Source: Fulvia fulva (taxonomy: Eukaryota > Ascomycota > Dothideomycetes > Mycosphaerellales > Mycosphaerellaceae). From it: a DNA stretch of 64,000 nt. Within the stretch, counting starts at the first letter, position 1; each line of letters starts with the position of its first letter. Below, piece after piece: positions 47,796 to 59,629 of this stretch. Location of the stretch: assembly GCF_020509005.1 (NCBI RefSeq), contig NC_063015.1, forward strand, positions 2,666,001 through 2,730,000, read 5' to 3'. Both the position numbers and the translations under genes were made by a program. Under the pieces are notes generated by a model, which was not told the DNA's origin, ran no database searches, and saw only the letters and a program-made list of their open reading frames with translations.

Positions 47796-50700
47796 ATGGC
47801 TTCCGCCGACTTATTCGACACCGCGGCGCAGGTCGGCAGCGACGAGGAAGAAGACGACTTTGATGAGGAGACTGGCGAGGTGAGGCAGTCGGGAAAGTCA
47901 AAGTCAAAGTCAAGAACCAATGGCGCGGACCTGGACGACTCGAGCGAGGAGGAAGACGACGACGATGAGGAAGCTATGAACGAGGTCCGAGATGGCTTCA
48001 TCGTCGACGAGGAGGACGAAGACGACGAAGTGAAAGAGCAGCGGCGCAAAGAGAGGAAGAAGCGAAGACGTCAAGAGCGTGAAGAGGATGAAGTACTCGA
48101 CGATGAAGATTTGGACCTCATTGGAGTGCTGGACCAAGAGCAGCGTGCACCGAAGGAGAGCAAATTCAAACGCCTGAAGCGTGGTCACAGAGCCGAGCCC
48201 GTCGAAGACCGTGGCGTCGAAAACATATTCTCTGACGATGAAGACGGAGAGGGTGCCGCTGCTGCTCCTCGCAGAGGCGGCCTGGGACAGTATGATGATG
48301 AGATGAACGACTTCATTGAGGAGGACGAGTTTCCAGACGAGGAAGGTGGTGGTATGGAAGAAGACCAGGGGGTGCGCGCGCCGCGAAGAGCTGGAATCCC
48401 AGACATGAAAAACCTCAAAGACTCTGGACTCGGAGAAGCTGAGATGGAAGACATGCAGGGTGCTTTCGGTGATGGAGACGAGTACATTTGGGCCCTCGAG
48501 GCCGAAGCCGCTCAGAACGAGGACCAGCTTGATCCGGACAAGCCACTGGAGCTCAAGGACGTCTTCGAACCATCACAGCTGGAAGAGCGCATGCTCACGG
48601 ACAGAGACCATCAGATCCGACTCGAGGATACGCCTGAGCGCTTCCAGCTAGCTCGTGGTGCCTACAAGGACTTGTCCGCCTACACAGATGAGCAGTTAGC
48701 TGTCCGAGCAGCAGAGGAAGCGACATGGATCACCAGTATCCTTTTCCCGCGGAAGCGAATGGACCCAGATCTTCGAGAGCCCTTCGAGGCAGCAGTGAGG
48801 AAAGTGCTCGATTTCATGAACATCGAGCAGCTCGAGCCGCCTTTCATCTTTCAGAATCGCAAAGACTATCTGATCCACTCAGAGCGTGTTCCCAACGACG
48901 ATCCAAACGGACCGGAGTTCACGATCAAGGCAGAGAAGCTTCTGAACCAAACAGACCTGTGGGATGTTTTCGACCAGGATCTGAAGTACAGGGCGTTCTC
49001 TGAGCGCCGAGACGCAATTGAGAAGAACGTGGAAATACTGCGAGAGCTCGATCAGAATTTCAACGATGTCGTCTTCGAGGATATGATTCCCAAAGCTGCT
49101 CAACTCGATGATCTCCAGGACATACAGGAATATCTTAATTTCTCATACTCGACGACCTTCAGGGATTTGAGTATTGCCGACGCTGAAGACAAAGGAACAC
49201 AAAAGCGCGCTCTTGGCACCCGAAACATGTGGGACAAGATCCGTAAAGGTCCAGCGTATCATCTGACTCGCGCTATCGGCATCACTGCTGATGCAGTCGC
49301 TCGGAACGCGCAAGGACTTGGTGCCAGGACCTATGTGGAAGACCCGGACAAGCTGCCGGAAGACCTCGCCGATACTCTCATCCGAGATCCAGATCTCAGG
49401 ACCGGCGAGGACGTGCTCAACGCTGCCAAGGGTATCTTCGTTGAGGAGCTCGCCACTAGCCCACGCATGCGCAGTCATATGCGTAAGATCTACTATGAGA
49501 ATCTGGTCTTTGACTGTTACCGCACGGACAAAGGCATGAAGGCAATCCACGAGGATCACCCATACTACGAATTCAAGTACCTGCGAAACCAAGAGGTTCG
49601 TTATTTCTTGGTGGACAAGCCAGAGCTGTTTTTGCGCATGCTCAAGGCCGAGTCGGAAGGTCTCGTGCACGTCAACGTCGAGCTGCGCGGAAAGAAAGCT
49701 ATCTATCAGGAACTGATGAAGGCCATCGAGTCTGACAATCTTTCGGAAATCGCAGAGGCCTGGAATAATCTGCGAAGACAGATTCTCGAGAAAGCATTGC
49801 AAAAGTTGCACGTCACTATCTCCAAGGGCGTCAAGGACAATTTGAAGAACGAGTGCGAGAACAAGATTGGTGGCTTTTGTCGTGATACATATATCCAGAA
49901 GCTGGACCAGGCACCTTTCAAGCCAAAAGGTATGGAGCTCGGTACTTGTGCTCGTGTTCTGACGCTCTCGAACGGAGCTGGCCGACGCGGCGATGCCATC
50001 TGTTGGGCGTACGTGGACGAAAGTGGACTTGTCAAGGAGAACGGCAAGTTTTCGGATCTTCGACTCGGCAACACGGAGAAGTACATACCGGATGGCAAAG
50101 ATGTCGAGATCTTCAAAGAGCTCGTGGAGCGCCGAAACCCCGACGTTGTGGCCGTCTCGGGTTGGTCTGTCGAAACTCGCAGGTTGTATAAGGACTTGCA
50201 AGACATCATCGAGAAGTTCGAGCTGCGCGGCACCCCCTACGAAGACGACGACGAGAGAGAGGTGGCTGATCCACTGGAGGTCATGATCCCCCAGGATGAA
50301 GTCGCACGGCTGTACTACAACTCTCCTCGCGCTGCGGCCGACCATCCAGCGTTGCCGCCTATCACGCGCTACTGTGTGGCTCTAGCACACTACATGCAGA
50401 ACCCTCTGAAGCAGTACGCCGCCCTCAAGAGAGACATCGTCTCGATCACATTCGACCCAAATCAGCAACTACTACCCGAAGACAAGCTGAGGAGATACCT
50501 CGAAACTGCTATCGTCGATATCGTAAACCTTGTCGGTGTTGATATCAATGAGGCAATGAGCGATACGTACACTCAGAATCTACTGCCTTACGTATGTGGT
50601 CTGGGCCAGCGAAAGGCAGATCACATGGTCAAGACGATCGGGCAGAATGGCGGCGAAGTCACCAAGCGAGAGGATCTCGTAGGAGACATGGACAGGATAA

Positions 50701-52137
50701 GAGCGAGCTGTGGTCCACAGATCTTCGTCAACTGTGCAAGCTTTCTGTACATCTCGTGGGAGGATGAGAACGAAGCCGACTACTTGGACGGCACCAGGAT
50801 TCATCCTCAAGATTACGAGATTGCGCGCAAAATGGCTGCAGATGCGCTCGAAATGGACGAAGAAGACGTGCAAGCTGAGGCCAACGAGAATGGAGGAGAA
50901 AGTGCTGTTGTCCGCAAGCTCATCAAGGACGAAGCTACCGACAAAGTCAACGACCTCGTCCTCGAGCAATACGCCGAGCAATTAGAGTCGCAGTTCGGAC
51001 AGAGGAAACGCGCGACCCTGGAGACCATTCGCGCTGAGCTGCAAAATCCCTACGAAGAACTGCGACGCAACTTTGCTCCGCTAAGCACAGAAGAGCTGTT
51101 CACCCAACTCACCGGCGAGACTAAAGACTCGCTGAAGGAAGGCATGATCGTGCCAGTGTCGGTCAAGAAGACTTTCCCCGAGCACATAGAAGTCAAGCTA
51201 GACTGTGGCATCGATGGCGGCATTGGCGCTCTCGAGTTCCCGGAGGATATGACGGCGAACGGCATCGAGCCCAGGAACGTCTGGTCACAACATCAGATCA
51301 TCCAGGCCAAGCTGCAGTTTATTGATCGGAGGAAGCTCACCGCGCAACTGAGCTTGAGAGAGAGCGCACTCAGAGAGCCATATCGACCGAACTTCGATCA
51401 TGGTCTGGATGAGTGGGACGAAGAGCAAGAAGACCGTGACAAGAAGCTCATGCAGAAGACGCTCGAAAGCAAGACTGGTCGCCAGCAACGCGTCATCAAG
51501 CATACGCTGTTCAAGAACTTCAATTCGACGCAGGCCATCGGAGCGCTACAAAGTGCGCAGCGCGGCGAGTGTATCATTCGTCCATCTTCGAAGGGACCCG
51601 ATCATCTGGCTGTAACCTGGAAGATTGCCGATGGTGTGTACCAACATATCGACGTTCTGGAGCTTGACAAGGAGAACGAGTTCAGCGTGGGCAGGATCCT
51701 CAAAGTCGGCAAGCTGCAGTACACCGATTTGGATGAATTGGTTGTGAACCACGTGCAAGCCATGTCCAAGAAGGTTGATGAGATGACCAACGACGAGAAG
51801 TACCAGAACGGCACGAAGCAAGCCACAGGTGAGCCCCCTGCTGCTTACATGACATCGTACCTTACTGACACACCTCACAGAACAATGGTTGAGCACATAC
51901 ACCGAGGCAAACCCGAAGCGGTCCATGTATGCCTTCTGCATCAACCCACAATATCCAGGCTACTTCTACTGCTGTTTCAAGGCCGGTCAGCACGCTCCTC
52001 ATGGGCATTGGCCGGTGAAGGTCATCCCGAATGGCTTTGAGCTTAAGAACCAGCGCTACCCCGACATGAGAGCGTTGAAGAACGGCTTCAAGATTCTGTT
52101 CTCTCAGCAAGGGCCGCAGGCGAACGGAAGACGCTAG
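47796..52137 (+). CDS. spt6: Transcription elongation factor Spt6
   Basis: The model is join(47796..51828, 51881..52137), 1,429 residues, with a 52-bp intron near the 3' end. The start is ATG 47796 in CACCATGG; an upstream TTG frame is not needed. Spt6 is a histone chaperone and RNA polymerase II elongation factor. The order is an acidic N-terminus (residues about 15-220, Glu/Asp-rich with KRKR-type clusters), the helical core, a YqgF-like domain (about 720-800), a helix-hairpin-helix (about 930, [13 protein letters not shown]), an S1 domain (about 1110-1160), and a tandem SH2 region from about 1240 ([15 protein letters not shown]) to the end. The intron falls within the second SH2. Without splicing the C-terminus is lost. 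Confidence 0.95.
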
Positions 52138-52188
52138 AGGCGACATTCTGGCCCGTCGTTGTTCGTTGCAGCATAGTGAGGAGATGCT

Positions 52189-53022
52189 ATGTGGGGTGAG
52201 CAAGAATTCTGCCGGAAAGACCTTGATGAGATGTTACGTAGCTGGCATGAGCTGATCGGTGTGATCCTAGCAAAGTATTCTTCTGTCGATGACGGAGGCA
52301 TATCGTCGATCGAACACGGACCACGAACGTTGCTCAGCCCAGACTTCGTGCTCAATGAAAGCTTGCCGGAATTCTGGCGCGAGTTCCTCACCCAGGCACG
52401 ACGACCAAACTTCTCGTGTATTGCGCCAGGTCTCCAGATCCCGACTGTCGAAGAGCTAGAGGGCAACCTGCGCGCAGTGGCAGAGTCAGCACAACCCGAT
52501 TGTCATCTTCCGCTCCTACTTTTTGCAGCAGATGCAAATGGCGCACAGCATCGTTCGAGCATAGCTCAGGAAGTGCATCTCACAGATCCGGATATCCAAG
52601 AGACACTTTTCCCCTTTGCTGTCGATGTGGCCCTAGGGACATACTTCCAGCCTGGCCTGTACCTCTCCTCCACAGGACCCAAAGAAAGCAACCCGTACGG
52701 GGACAGTTCCCGCCTAGTCCTCCCGTACCCTGTCGGCTCCAATAAGATAGCACATATGAGCCGCTTCAACAACACTACACCTGGAGCCAAGTACGCAGAT
52801 GTGTACCAAGAGCTGCACGATCGGCATGGTGGGGGGGGGCTTGGCGGGCATGATGCACAGCTCTCACGGCTTCTCGATAGATGGAAACAGCATGTAGAGA
52901 ACGAGCAATTTGGATGGATGGTCGGATTGGATGGCGTGCAAGGTAGCGACGGGCGAGGGATCGATATGTTTGCCGATGCGGACAGCGATGGCGGACCTGT
53001 GTTCTATCCAGAACTGCTGTAA
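52189..53022 (+). CDS. Conserved-looking hypothetical protein
   Basis: This is a single exon of 277 residues with no domain I recognise. The middle is rich in aromatic residues and Pro and looks folded (FPFAVDVALGTYFQPGLYL, then LVLPYPVGSNKIAHMSRF). A short Gly run comes from a G-homopolymer of ten at about 52828-52837, a likely slippage site. The start lies only 51 bp after the SPT6 stop on the same strand, so either the SPT6 3' UTR overlaps this gene or the true start is further in (an in-frame ATG lies near residue 15). It could be a fungal-specific protein of unknown role. Confidence 0.55.
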   Translation: MWGEQEFCRKDLDEMLRSWHELIGVILAKYSSVDDGGISSIEHGPRTLLSPDFVLNESLPEFWREFLTQARRPNFSCIAPGLQIPTVEELEGNLRAVAESAQPDCHLPLLLFAADANGAQHRSSIAQEVHLTDPDIQETLFPFAVDVALGTYFQPGLYLSSTGPKESNPYGDSSRLVLPYPVGSNKIAHMSRFNNTTPGAKYADVYQELHDRHGGGGLGGHDAQLSRLLDRWKQHVENEQFGWMVGLDGVQGSDGRGIDMFADADSDGGPVFYPELL

Positions 53023-53146
53023 TTCATGCCGACCGAATGCCACCAAATCGAGGGGAGAACTGTCTTATGGCGAGTATTTCGGGCTTGGCGCTTGTTTGAG
53101 CGACTGCAGCCTTGTGTGGAGATGAAGGAACGCGGCAAATACAAGC

Positions 53147-53632
53147 ATGAAACAGTGCACGGACCCAGACCGGGAAGAGAGTCGCCATGAATCTCCGCTT
53201 CTGTTCCCGCGCAGTTTACAACACAACGACGGCTCAGCGACAGGCCGTAATACCAACACTGCTGCTTTGCCACTCAAGGTGGAGTTACCAACACGATATG
53301 ACTATATCGTAAAGCCAAAGTCAGAGAAATGCCCAATCTGCTACGACGCAAGCGCACCTCAATTCCACTGAGCCAAGGTGCTTGGTACTAACACTGCGCG
53401 ACAGCCCGTGGCCATCGCAACAGAGGCATTGTGCAACCACTATGTGTGCCACCGGTGCCTGAGCACCTGGCTCGCTTCTTCCAGCACCTATTCGAGAAGC
53501 TGGGCGTACGGCGAGGACTTGCTGGAGTCGTTGTACCAGCCTCAATTTCCATCGACGCACATCAAGTTCACGAAGCCCCGACATCCTAATGCAGGAGTCT
53601 CAATCATGGCAGCGGGGAGTAGGCCACCGTGA
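53147..53632 (+). CDS. Small RING-like protein with GC-AG intron and incomplete RING
   Basis: The model is join(53147..53347, 53405..53632), 142 residues. The intron (57 bp) appears to use a GC donor (GCAAGC), a TACTAAC branch site and a CAG acceptor. Splicing in phase 0 joins CPICYD to PVAIATEALCNHYVCHRC, giving the first six zinc ligands of a RING (Cys62, Cys65, Cys77, His79, Cys82, Cys85). The last pair, expected as CX2C, reads Tyr96 and Ser99, so the second zinc site is incomplete. A RING would act as a ubiquitin ligase, but with this loss activity is doubtful. Read through, the first frame stops at 53371. The gene may be decaying. Confidence 0.6.
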
Positions 53633-54150
53633 ATGCTCAATGCTCCGCGAGGATTGAACTGCCTGAGACTATGCAGGACGTATGTGATTTTGCTAAAGCA
53701 AGGTCGGGGAATCACGGCAGTGACTTCTGGAAGTCCTTTAGCAAGTGCGTGGGCAAGACGGGGATAGAATTGCAGGTAGGAACATACATCATGGTATCGT
53801 GGTAAAGAGAAATTCATGCAGTATACAGCACTTCTACCCAAGAAGATACTCAAATCACATGGCGGCCTTGCCAAAGGCGGAAACACTCTACTTTTTTAGC
53901 TCCTGACCGAGCACACCGGGCTCCAAATCCTCCTATTTCCCTGGAGAGTTCCCAGCATCTAGGGTCCAATATTCCCTTGCAGTTGTGGTCAATAGAACAA
54001 TACGATCTAGTTGTTCACCTCATTCGAGTCACAATTGTTGTCAGGTTGCGTCTGAGACGGGCAACTCGACGAGCCCGAGAGGCCTGAAGCTTGGTTAGAG
54101 GTGTAAGGTGCCATCACCATGTTCGAAATGACATGGTTTTGAGTCATATC
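53633..54150. other. Convergent intergenic region
   Basis: About 520 bp lie between the RING-like gene and the 3' end of the minus-strand membrane protein gene. No gene was seen. Confidence 0.45.
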
Positions 54151-55158
54151 CTAGATAGTAACTCCCAGTGACGAAGACGACTTGACGCTGCCGGCACCAA
54201 CCGCACAATCGATGTCCTCTTGCATGCGGACTTGCTGATTGATCGAAAACGAGTTGGAATCGCCACCATTGCAATCTTTCAAATCTGTGCAGAAGCCGCG
54301 TTAGTCGGTCGTCTTCCAAAGTCGATGAATAGGCGCTGAGCGAAGCGTGACTTACCGATGCCGCCAGATGAAAAACTCTCTTCTGTCTGTGCGCCTGAGA
54401 CATCTGATTGTCTCTTTGCAACCGTTGATTTACCAGTGTAGCCGAAGCGATGCATGTGGGTGCCGTCTGCCTGGTTGTAGAGGAAAGCGTGGTGGAATTG
54501 CAGCCCGTCTGGAGAGGTCCAGTGGAAAACAGGCACATCATTGCCACCGTTCTTCCTGACCATTTCACGGTGATGCTCATGCTCAGAATTATTGGGAATG
54601 AAGCTGTGGAAGTCATAGTTAGGGCCGAAGATACGGTCCTTCAGCTCATAGTACTCGGGGTGTTCTTGCTCCGGGCCTCCAATCCCTCGCTTGTGGCCAC
54701 CACTCTGAATGTTGTATTGTTGTGCAATAAACAAGAAGGCTGCCGCGGCTTGGTCGATGGATGGCCATGCTGCAGCGACGGAAGCGATTGCTCCTATACT
54801 GGCAAAGACACAGCCAAAGGCAGTATAGGCGCCTGTGACCGCTGTGCAGCTTTGAGCCACTCCAATAAAAGACAGCTAATCCAACAATTGGGTTCGTTAC
54901 TGCGCCTATGATCCACTTGAAGACGCCACGTTCGTAGAGGTGGGTCGAAATATGATAGTCCGGTCGCACAGCAATCGAAGTTGTGGTTGGCTCGCCGATA
55001 GTTTGGAGGATCTTGTGCTGGGAAACACCAGTAACAAGGAGGAGACCCAAGGCCACTGAGCCAGTTACGAGAGCGGCAAGTTTGATGCACCTTCGATAGC
55101 TGATGCTTGCATTCTTCTTGGAGAAATCTTCAAGGCTTTCGAGTGCGATGGACGACAT
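54151..55158 (-). pseudogene. Membrane protein family, copy 1, one frameshift
   Basis: The 5' frame (from ATG 55158) encodes a hydrophobic segment (CIKLAALVTGSVALGLLLVTGV) and the ERGVFKWIIGAVTNPIVGLAV block. A one-base shift at about 54873 moves the reading into a second frame with two more hydrophobic stretches and a His-rich, lumenal-looking domain (HEHHREMVRKNGG, DVPVFHWTSPDG). A 71-bp intron (54285-54355; GTAAGT, CTAAC, CAG) leads to the last exon (54151-54284) ending SSSSLGVTI. Both frames align with the paralogue at 58805-59629, so the shift interrupts a formerly single protein of about 310 residues. The family and function are unknown to me. Confidence 0.6.
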
Positions 55159-57035
55159 GGCGAAAGATCAGACAGATCCAAAGTGATCAGTATCTGTGAG
55201 CGAGTGGCAGCCAGGAAAGCTCGATGCAAGGCATGATTCTTATATGTCGTCTTGGCTCGTATTGCTGGGAGTGCATCCGGTGCTGCTGCAGCTACTGGCT
55301 TCAGCTAGAAGAGACGACATGTGCGATCCGCGGCCAGATAAACCTAATGGAGCAAAATGGTGTGCTTTCTAGCTGCACACGCTATCAAGACGCCGGGCTC
55401 CCTCGACGCATATCGACTGCCATGAGACGTCACAGCCTTGGGCTCCTCCAGTCGCGAGAGTGATAGCTACTGGTGGAAGCAGGATGTACTACCAGATGCA
55501 CAGCGTATGTCTTCGCAGTAGCACAAGAGCTTCTGTACCGACAAAGCCGTCGAGATCGTATGCTACGGATATGTCGAGTCAACTTTTTGCAGGGTAGATT
55601 AAGCGCTGCACAAGCTCTGGCAAGCTCTGACAAGCTCCGTGGCGTCTTCTTGTCGAGCACGTGGAGCCTCGTGTGGTCGGCGGAAGATCGTTGGCGAATG
55701 TGATCATTTTTGAGCAGTTGTAGGTGCTTGGGACGCGTACTACTCTTTTGAAGTGGCTGACCCGGCGGAAAATGGCAAGTAGTGTGTGCAGTCGCATATA
55801 ACCCAAGCCCGATACCCTCATCATATTCCGCGCTTCCTACGTAGCTCTGCAGTCGGGCCGCGCATGGTGTTGGAGATCCGTCTTGCTCAACGTTGTTTTC
55901 GCACTTAGGCGTCGACGGATAGCGCTGCCAGGCTCAATCGTGGCCGGGAAACAGTACATTGTGCAGAGCCGTAGCTGATACGAGCTGCATACCATAGCTT
56001 GAGCCTGCGTTTGTACGCTAGAGGCGCGCATTGGGTTGGTAGCTGTTGTCGGTGAAAATTCCCATTGGTCGTAGATGTTTGCGATCAGCGCTGGTCGTTT
56101 CCACTTTCAGTCCTGTAACATCTAGAACTAGCCCGTTCGTTCGAGACGACTTGCGATAGACGGAACGTCAACGCTGTCTTCACTTTGTTGGATCAGCCAA
56201 ATGATCGTCGTGCTTCCCTGCCTCTAACGGCCAAGCTTGACTGAAGTTGTTCCTTTGATGCTGGAGGCGTTCTGTGTGCCCCTTCGTAGCGGTCAAGTTG
56301 CCGAACGTACTAGGTCCTAGCCCTTGACAGCGGAAGACCGCCGGTATCAAGAGGCACCATCACGGTATCCAGTCTCGATAAGATGCTTCCCGAGCTTTAT
56401 TCATCAGTACCCGAGTGGCCTCCAAGCAAGTGAGTCAAGTTCATAGCAAAGGACCCGATTCCTTGGCAAGTCGTGACAACACGTAGAACGAGATGGTGTC
56501 AATTACTTCTCAGGCAATTAGGAGACTGGCTGATGGAGATTTCTTCCATATCTTCGTGATCACAATGTGTGACGGCATTCTGGTCGACTCCAATCGGTCG
56601 TTTGTCGATCTGCCTGTTTAGAGCAGGTGAAAAGACGCCATAGATGATCGAGTCCGGTCTCTGCGCCTGGGCACGACCTAGCGGGTGAAGAAATGATCCG
56701 AGGTGACAAAGATGATCGAGCATGCAAAGTAGGATTTTGGCTCGGCAAAGTTGTTGGCTCAAAGGTCAGAATCACGTGGCTGGGACATGCCACACGCATC
56801 ACTTCCAACGTTCCCTACTTCACTTTCATTGACATGGCAACTGTGAGTGGTATGAGCAAGCAATGAACGTGAGGTGGTAGCAAGCTTGCGACAGCCCCAT
56901 TGGCAATAGAATTCAGGTGGAAGAATGTAAACCATGGTCAAGGACGTCTTTCGCCTCTTCTACAAGAACTATTCTGCCAGATTCTTTTCGCCCCTGCGCT
57001 ATGCACTGCGCTCCGCCCAATGCAGGTATATAATG
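55159..57035. other. Upstream region of copy 1; no gene recognised
   Basis: The interval holds the 10-bp tandem repeat at 55611-55640 and should include the promoter of copy 1. Other frames are short and unsupported. Confidence 0.4.
55611..55640. repeat. 10-bp tandem repeat upstream of copy 1
   Basis: Three head-to-tail units, each starting CAAGCTC, follow each other at exactly 10 bp. The same kind of repeat lies upstream of the paralogue (60175-60204), in the same orientation, 453 bp and 546 bp from the respective start codons. Confidence 0.75.
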
Positions 57036-57860
57036 TTACAAGACGCGAACCAGCGCTACGATTCCGTCATCCCGTTGCTGTGGGCTTGACCAAGTCCCGT
57101 ACGCCGCATGCATCTTCCACTTCCCGCCGTCGGTACCCACAATCTTGCCTCTATCTACCAACCCATGCCACGCATCGATGTAGCACTCCAACGGCATCCA
57201 TTTCTTCGAGAACCGCCCGAATGCAGCAGGTATGTCAGATTTTGCAACGATGAACGCGGCACTCTGGGCCTTTTGGTCGTAGACTAGGCCCACAGGTTTC
57301 TCCTCGGAAAGAACAGCGACATTTGTGTACAAGGTAATGAACCGATGATTTTCCAAATCGAGCGGACCCGCATCCAGTTCGTCCTCTGCATCTTCAGGGG
57401 TTTCTTCCTCATCAGACATAGGCTCAGACTCACCATCTGTGAGAGGTTCGCCCTCATCAAGCTCATCATAGCCAGAATCAAACCACTGCTGTTCCGGCTT
57501 GTCCAGCTGCCGAAAGGCTTCATTCAGACCATTGAAGAACATCTCATGCGGCGAGGGGATGCTAGTAATATTCCAAAAGAATGGTGCTTCGACTTCATCG
57601 CGATGAGCGTATGCACTCATGAGGAGCTTAAGAACATTTGGATGGAGTGTCTTCGCCACAGGCTGATCGAGGGAGATTTCATCGCCGTAGGCGTCCCACC
57701 AGGTCGTTTGCTGGGAAGTCATGTTCCTCCCGCTTGTCTCTACGAGGTAGTTGTGTAGCCCCGAGCAACGCTTCCAATCAAGTGGCTGCGCCCATCCAGC
57801 TCCGTAAGTCCCTTCAGCCTCGTCATTGATGCCAGCATATTTGATGCGATGTTGAGCCAT
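57036..57860 (-). CDS. Hypothetical protein with acidic middle
   Basis: This is a single exon of 274 residues without a domain I recognise. The N-terminal part is Trp/Tyr-rich (GAGWAQPLDWKRC, TTWWDAYGDE). Residues about 128-165 form an acidic linker (DSGYDELDEGEPLTDGE and onward). The C-terminal part (about 175-274) looks folded, with KKWMPLECYIDAWHGLVDRG. There is no signal peptide or membrane segment, so it is probably cytosolic or nuclear. The frame is long, has a protein-like composition and no internal stops, so I believe it is real. Function is unknown. Confidence 0.6.
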   Translation of the reverse strand: MAQHRIKYAGINDEAEGTYGAGWAQPLDWKRCSGLHNYLVETSGRNMTSQQTTWWDAYGDEISLDQPVAKTLHPNVLKLLMSAYAHRDEVEAPFFWNITSIPSPHEMFFNGLNEAFRQLDKPEQQWFDSGYDELDEGEPLTDGESEPMSDEEETPEDAEDELDAGPLDLENHRFITLYTNVAVLSEEKPVGLVYDQKAQSAAFIVAKSDIPAAFGRFSKKWMPLECYIDAWHGLVDRGKIVGTDGGKWKMHAAYGTWSSPQQRDDGIVALVRVL

Positions 57861-58804
57861 GGCGGTGGGTGACTGAGTTCTGGCGATGCAGAGATGACTG
57901 TTGGTCAGAGACAGAATACTACTGATCAGGATGAATTGACTCTGAGCTTCTGCGAGACGGCAGGTAGTGTCACGAATGTCTCAAAGTACCTTCCAGATAC
58001 TTCAGATTACCTCATGCAAAGGCTTGAGACGGCTCGAGAACATCGTCCTCGCCAAGTGATTGGCGGCAAGGACTTGATGTGGCGTGGGCATAAAGTGACG
58101 CGAGCAGTAGATCGTTGGTCTCGCTGATGACGACTTTGCTGAATACTATTATATACGCGCCGTCGATGCCAAGGAGATTTCGCCTTCCATAAGAAGACTA
58201 GCCTGGCGTTGAACCTCTTCGTAGAACCGTATTGTAACGTTGTCTCTATATCATATACTTGTTATTTACTTACTCCCCTCGTGACAGCCCGTAGTGGTTT
58301 CATCTAGGCAATAGGCTAAGCCCGGCCATGGTCTGACGTGATGAAATATCGTTCCTTAGTCCTAGCAGTTCTCATGTCTCGTCGGACGAAGTTACCTTTT
58401 CGAAACTGTGAGTCCATGGATAATCGAGTCCGATCAGAAGTGCGACACTCACGCATCCCCTCGTGCATTTCCTCGTGCATTCACTGAAAGGCTCGCAGAG
58501 GCTGCAGCAAGGGGCCACGATAGGGTCTGCGTAAGGCTAGTGTAAGTTTGCCAGCATTATGCAGCTCTGCACATTTCCCCCGAAGCATGGATTAGAGGCT
58601 GGAGCATGGTCAATCTTATCCTGACTTTGAGGTGCAGACCCCCAGCAACCGCCCTCTCCGTGGTTCCATAGCTCAGCTGATACCTAGGTTCAACATCGCT
58701 TTGGCGCAGGGTAGCGCGTGTGGTACAAATTTTGCTGGCCGGTTTGCCAGTGGTGGAATGGCCAGCGGAAGTCTAGACCATCGCTCGTTTGATTTGAGTA
58801 GGAG
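57861..58804. other. Intergenic, with a possible LTR scrap
   Basis: No gene was seen. Between about 58138 and 58286 the sequence is AT-rich, and on the minus strand it begins TGTCACGAGGGGAG, like some fungal LTR ends. No duplication or partner copy was found in this window. Confidence 0.3.
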
Positions 58805-59629
58805 TCACAAGTGATGGCATGTATGAAAATTTTGCTGTCCAGATACTTTGTGGTTCATACTGTTGTCTGGCTGATGAGGACGTGATCGAAGAAAGTTCCT
58901 GATGTGTGCCGTCGTTAGTCCTCTATAGATCGGGTGAAAGTTGGTGCCGACAGGTGTGGTCCAGGTGAAGACGGGGACGTGCTTTCCGTTGTTCTTCACC
59001 ACTAGATGGTGACTGCATTCGTCTTCTTCGGTAATAGTATGGTGGAACCGATAATGGGAGCCAAAAGTGTCGTCGAGGAATCAGTTGCTGGGCTTCTATT
59101 GGGTCCATCAACCCCATAGCCTCAAAATCAACGGATCGCTTCGCCAACTTGTCCTGGTATCCCATGTAAACCGTCGTCTGATTCGTGATCTCGAGTTTGC
59201 GCCTGACGCCCTCAGTCATAATGCATGAAACGACAGTATATGCCCCCCGACTGCAGCGAGAACGCACCCAGCAATGGCGACGCCCGCCGTCACCACAACA
59301 CACCCAGGGCCGAGGGAAGCTATCGCGAGACCAACACCTACTAACGCAGGTAGAACAGCAATAAACCACCTGAGAAGTCCCCGTTCGTCGAGGAAGGTCG
59401 ATACCGGATACTCTGGCCTCACCAAGACTGATCTCGGCATAGGCGGATCAATTGCCAGAGCATCGGCATGGAAATGGAAGAGGCCCGTGACGAATACGAC
59501 CCCTAGTAAAGCTGTTCTCAGGAAGGCTGCAGTGAGAGCGATATACTTGCGGTACTTCGCAGAGCCATGCTTCTTTTGAAGGTTTCGGAGACTCTCCAGC
59601 TGGATGTAAATCATGTTCCGACAGGACAA
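58805..59629 (-). pseudogene. Membrane protein family, copy 2, two or more frameshifts
   Basis: From ATG 59629 the first frame gives a hydrophobic segment (YIALTAAFLRTALLGVVFVTG) and FLDERGLLRWFIAVLPALVGVGLA, which aligns with copy 1. At a run of six C (59242-59247 on the plus strand) the frame shifts to YTVVSCIMTEG and YMGYQDKLAKRSVDFEAMG. Near 59080 it shifts again to DDTFGSHYRFHH and VVKNNGKHVPVFTWTTPVG, matching the His-rich domain of copy 1. At least two indels therefore break the gene. The homopolymer could also be a sequencing error, but two independent shifts favour a pseudogene. Confidence 0.65.

Noticed and set aside
49143..50345. 400-codon minus-strand frame inside SPT6
   Set aside because: It is an antisense shadow of a strongly conserved coding region.
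58138..58286. Possible solo LTR starting TGTCACGAGG on the minus strand
   Set aside because: No target duplication and no second copy in the window, so kept only as a low-confidence note.
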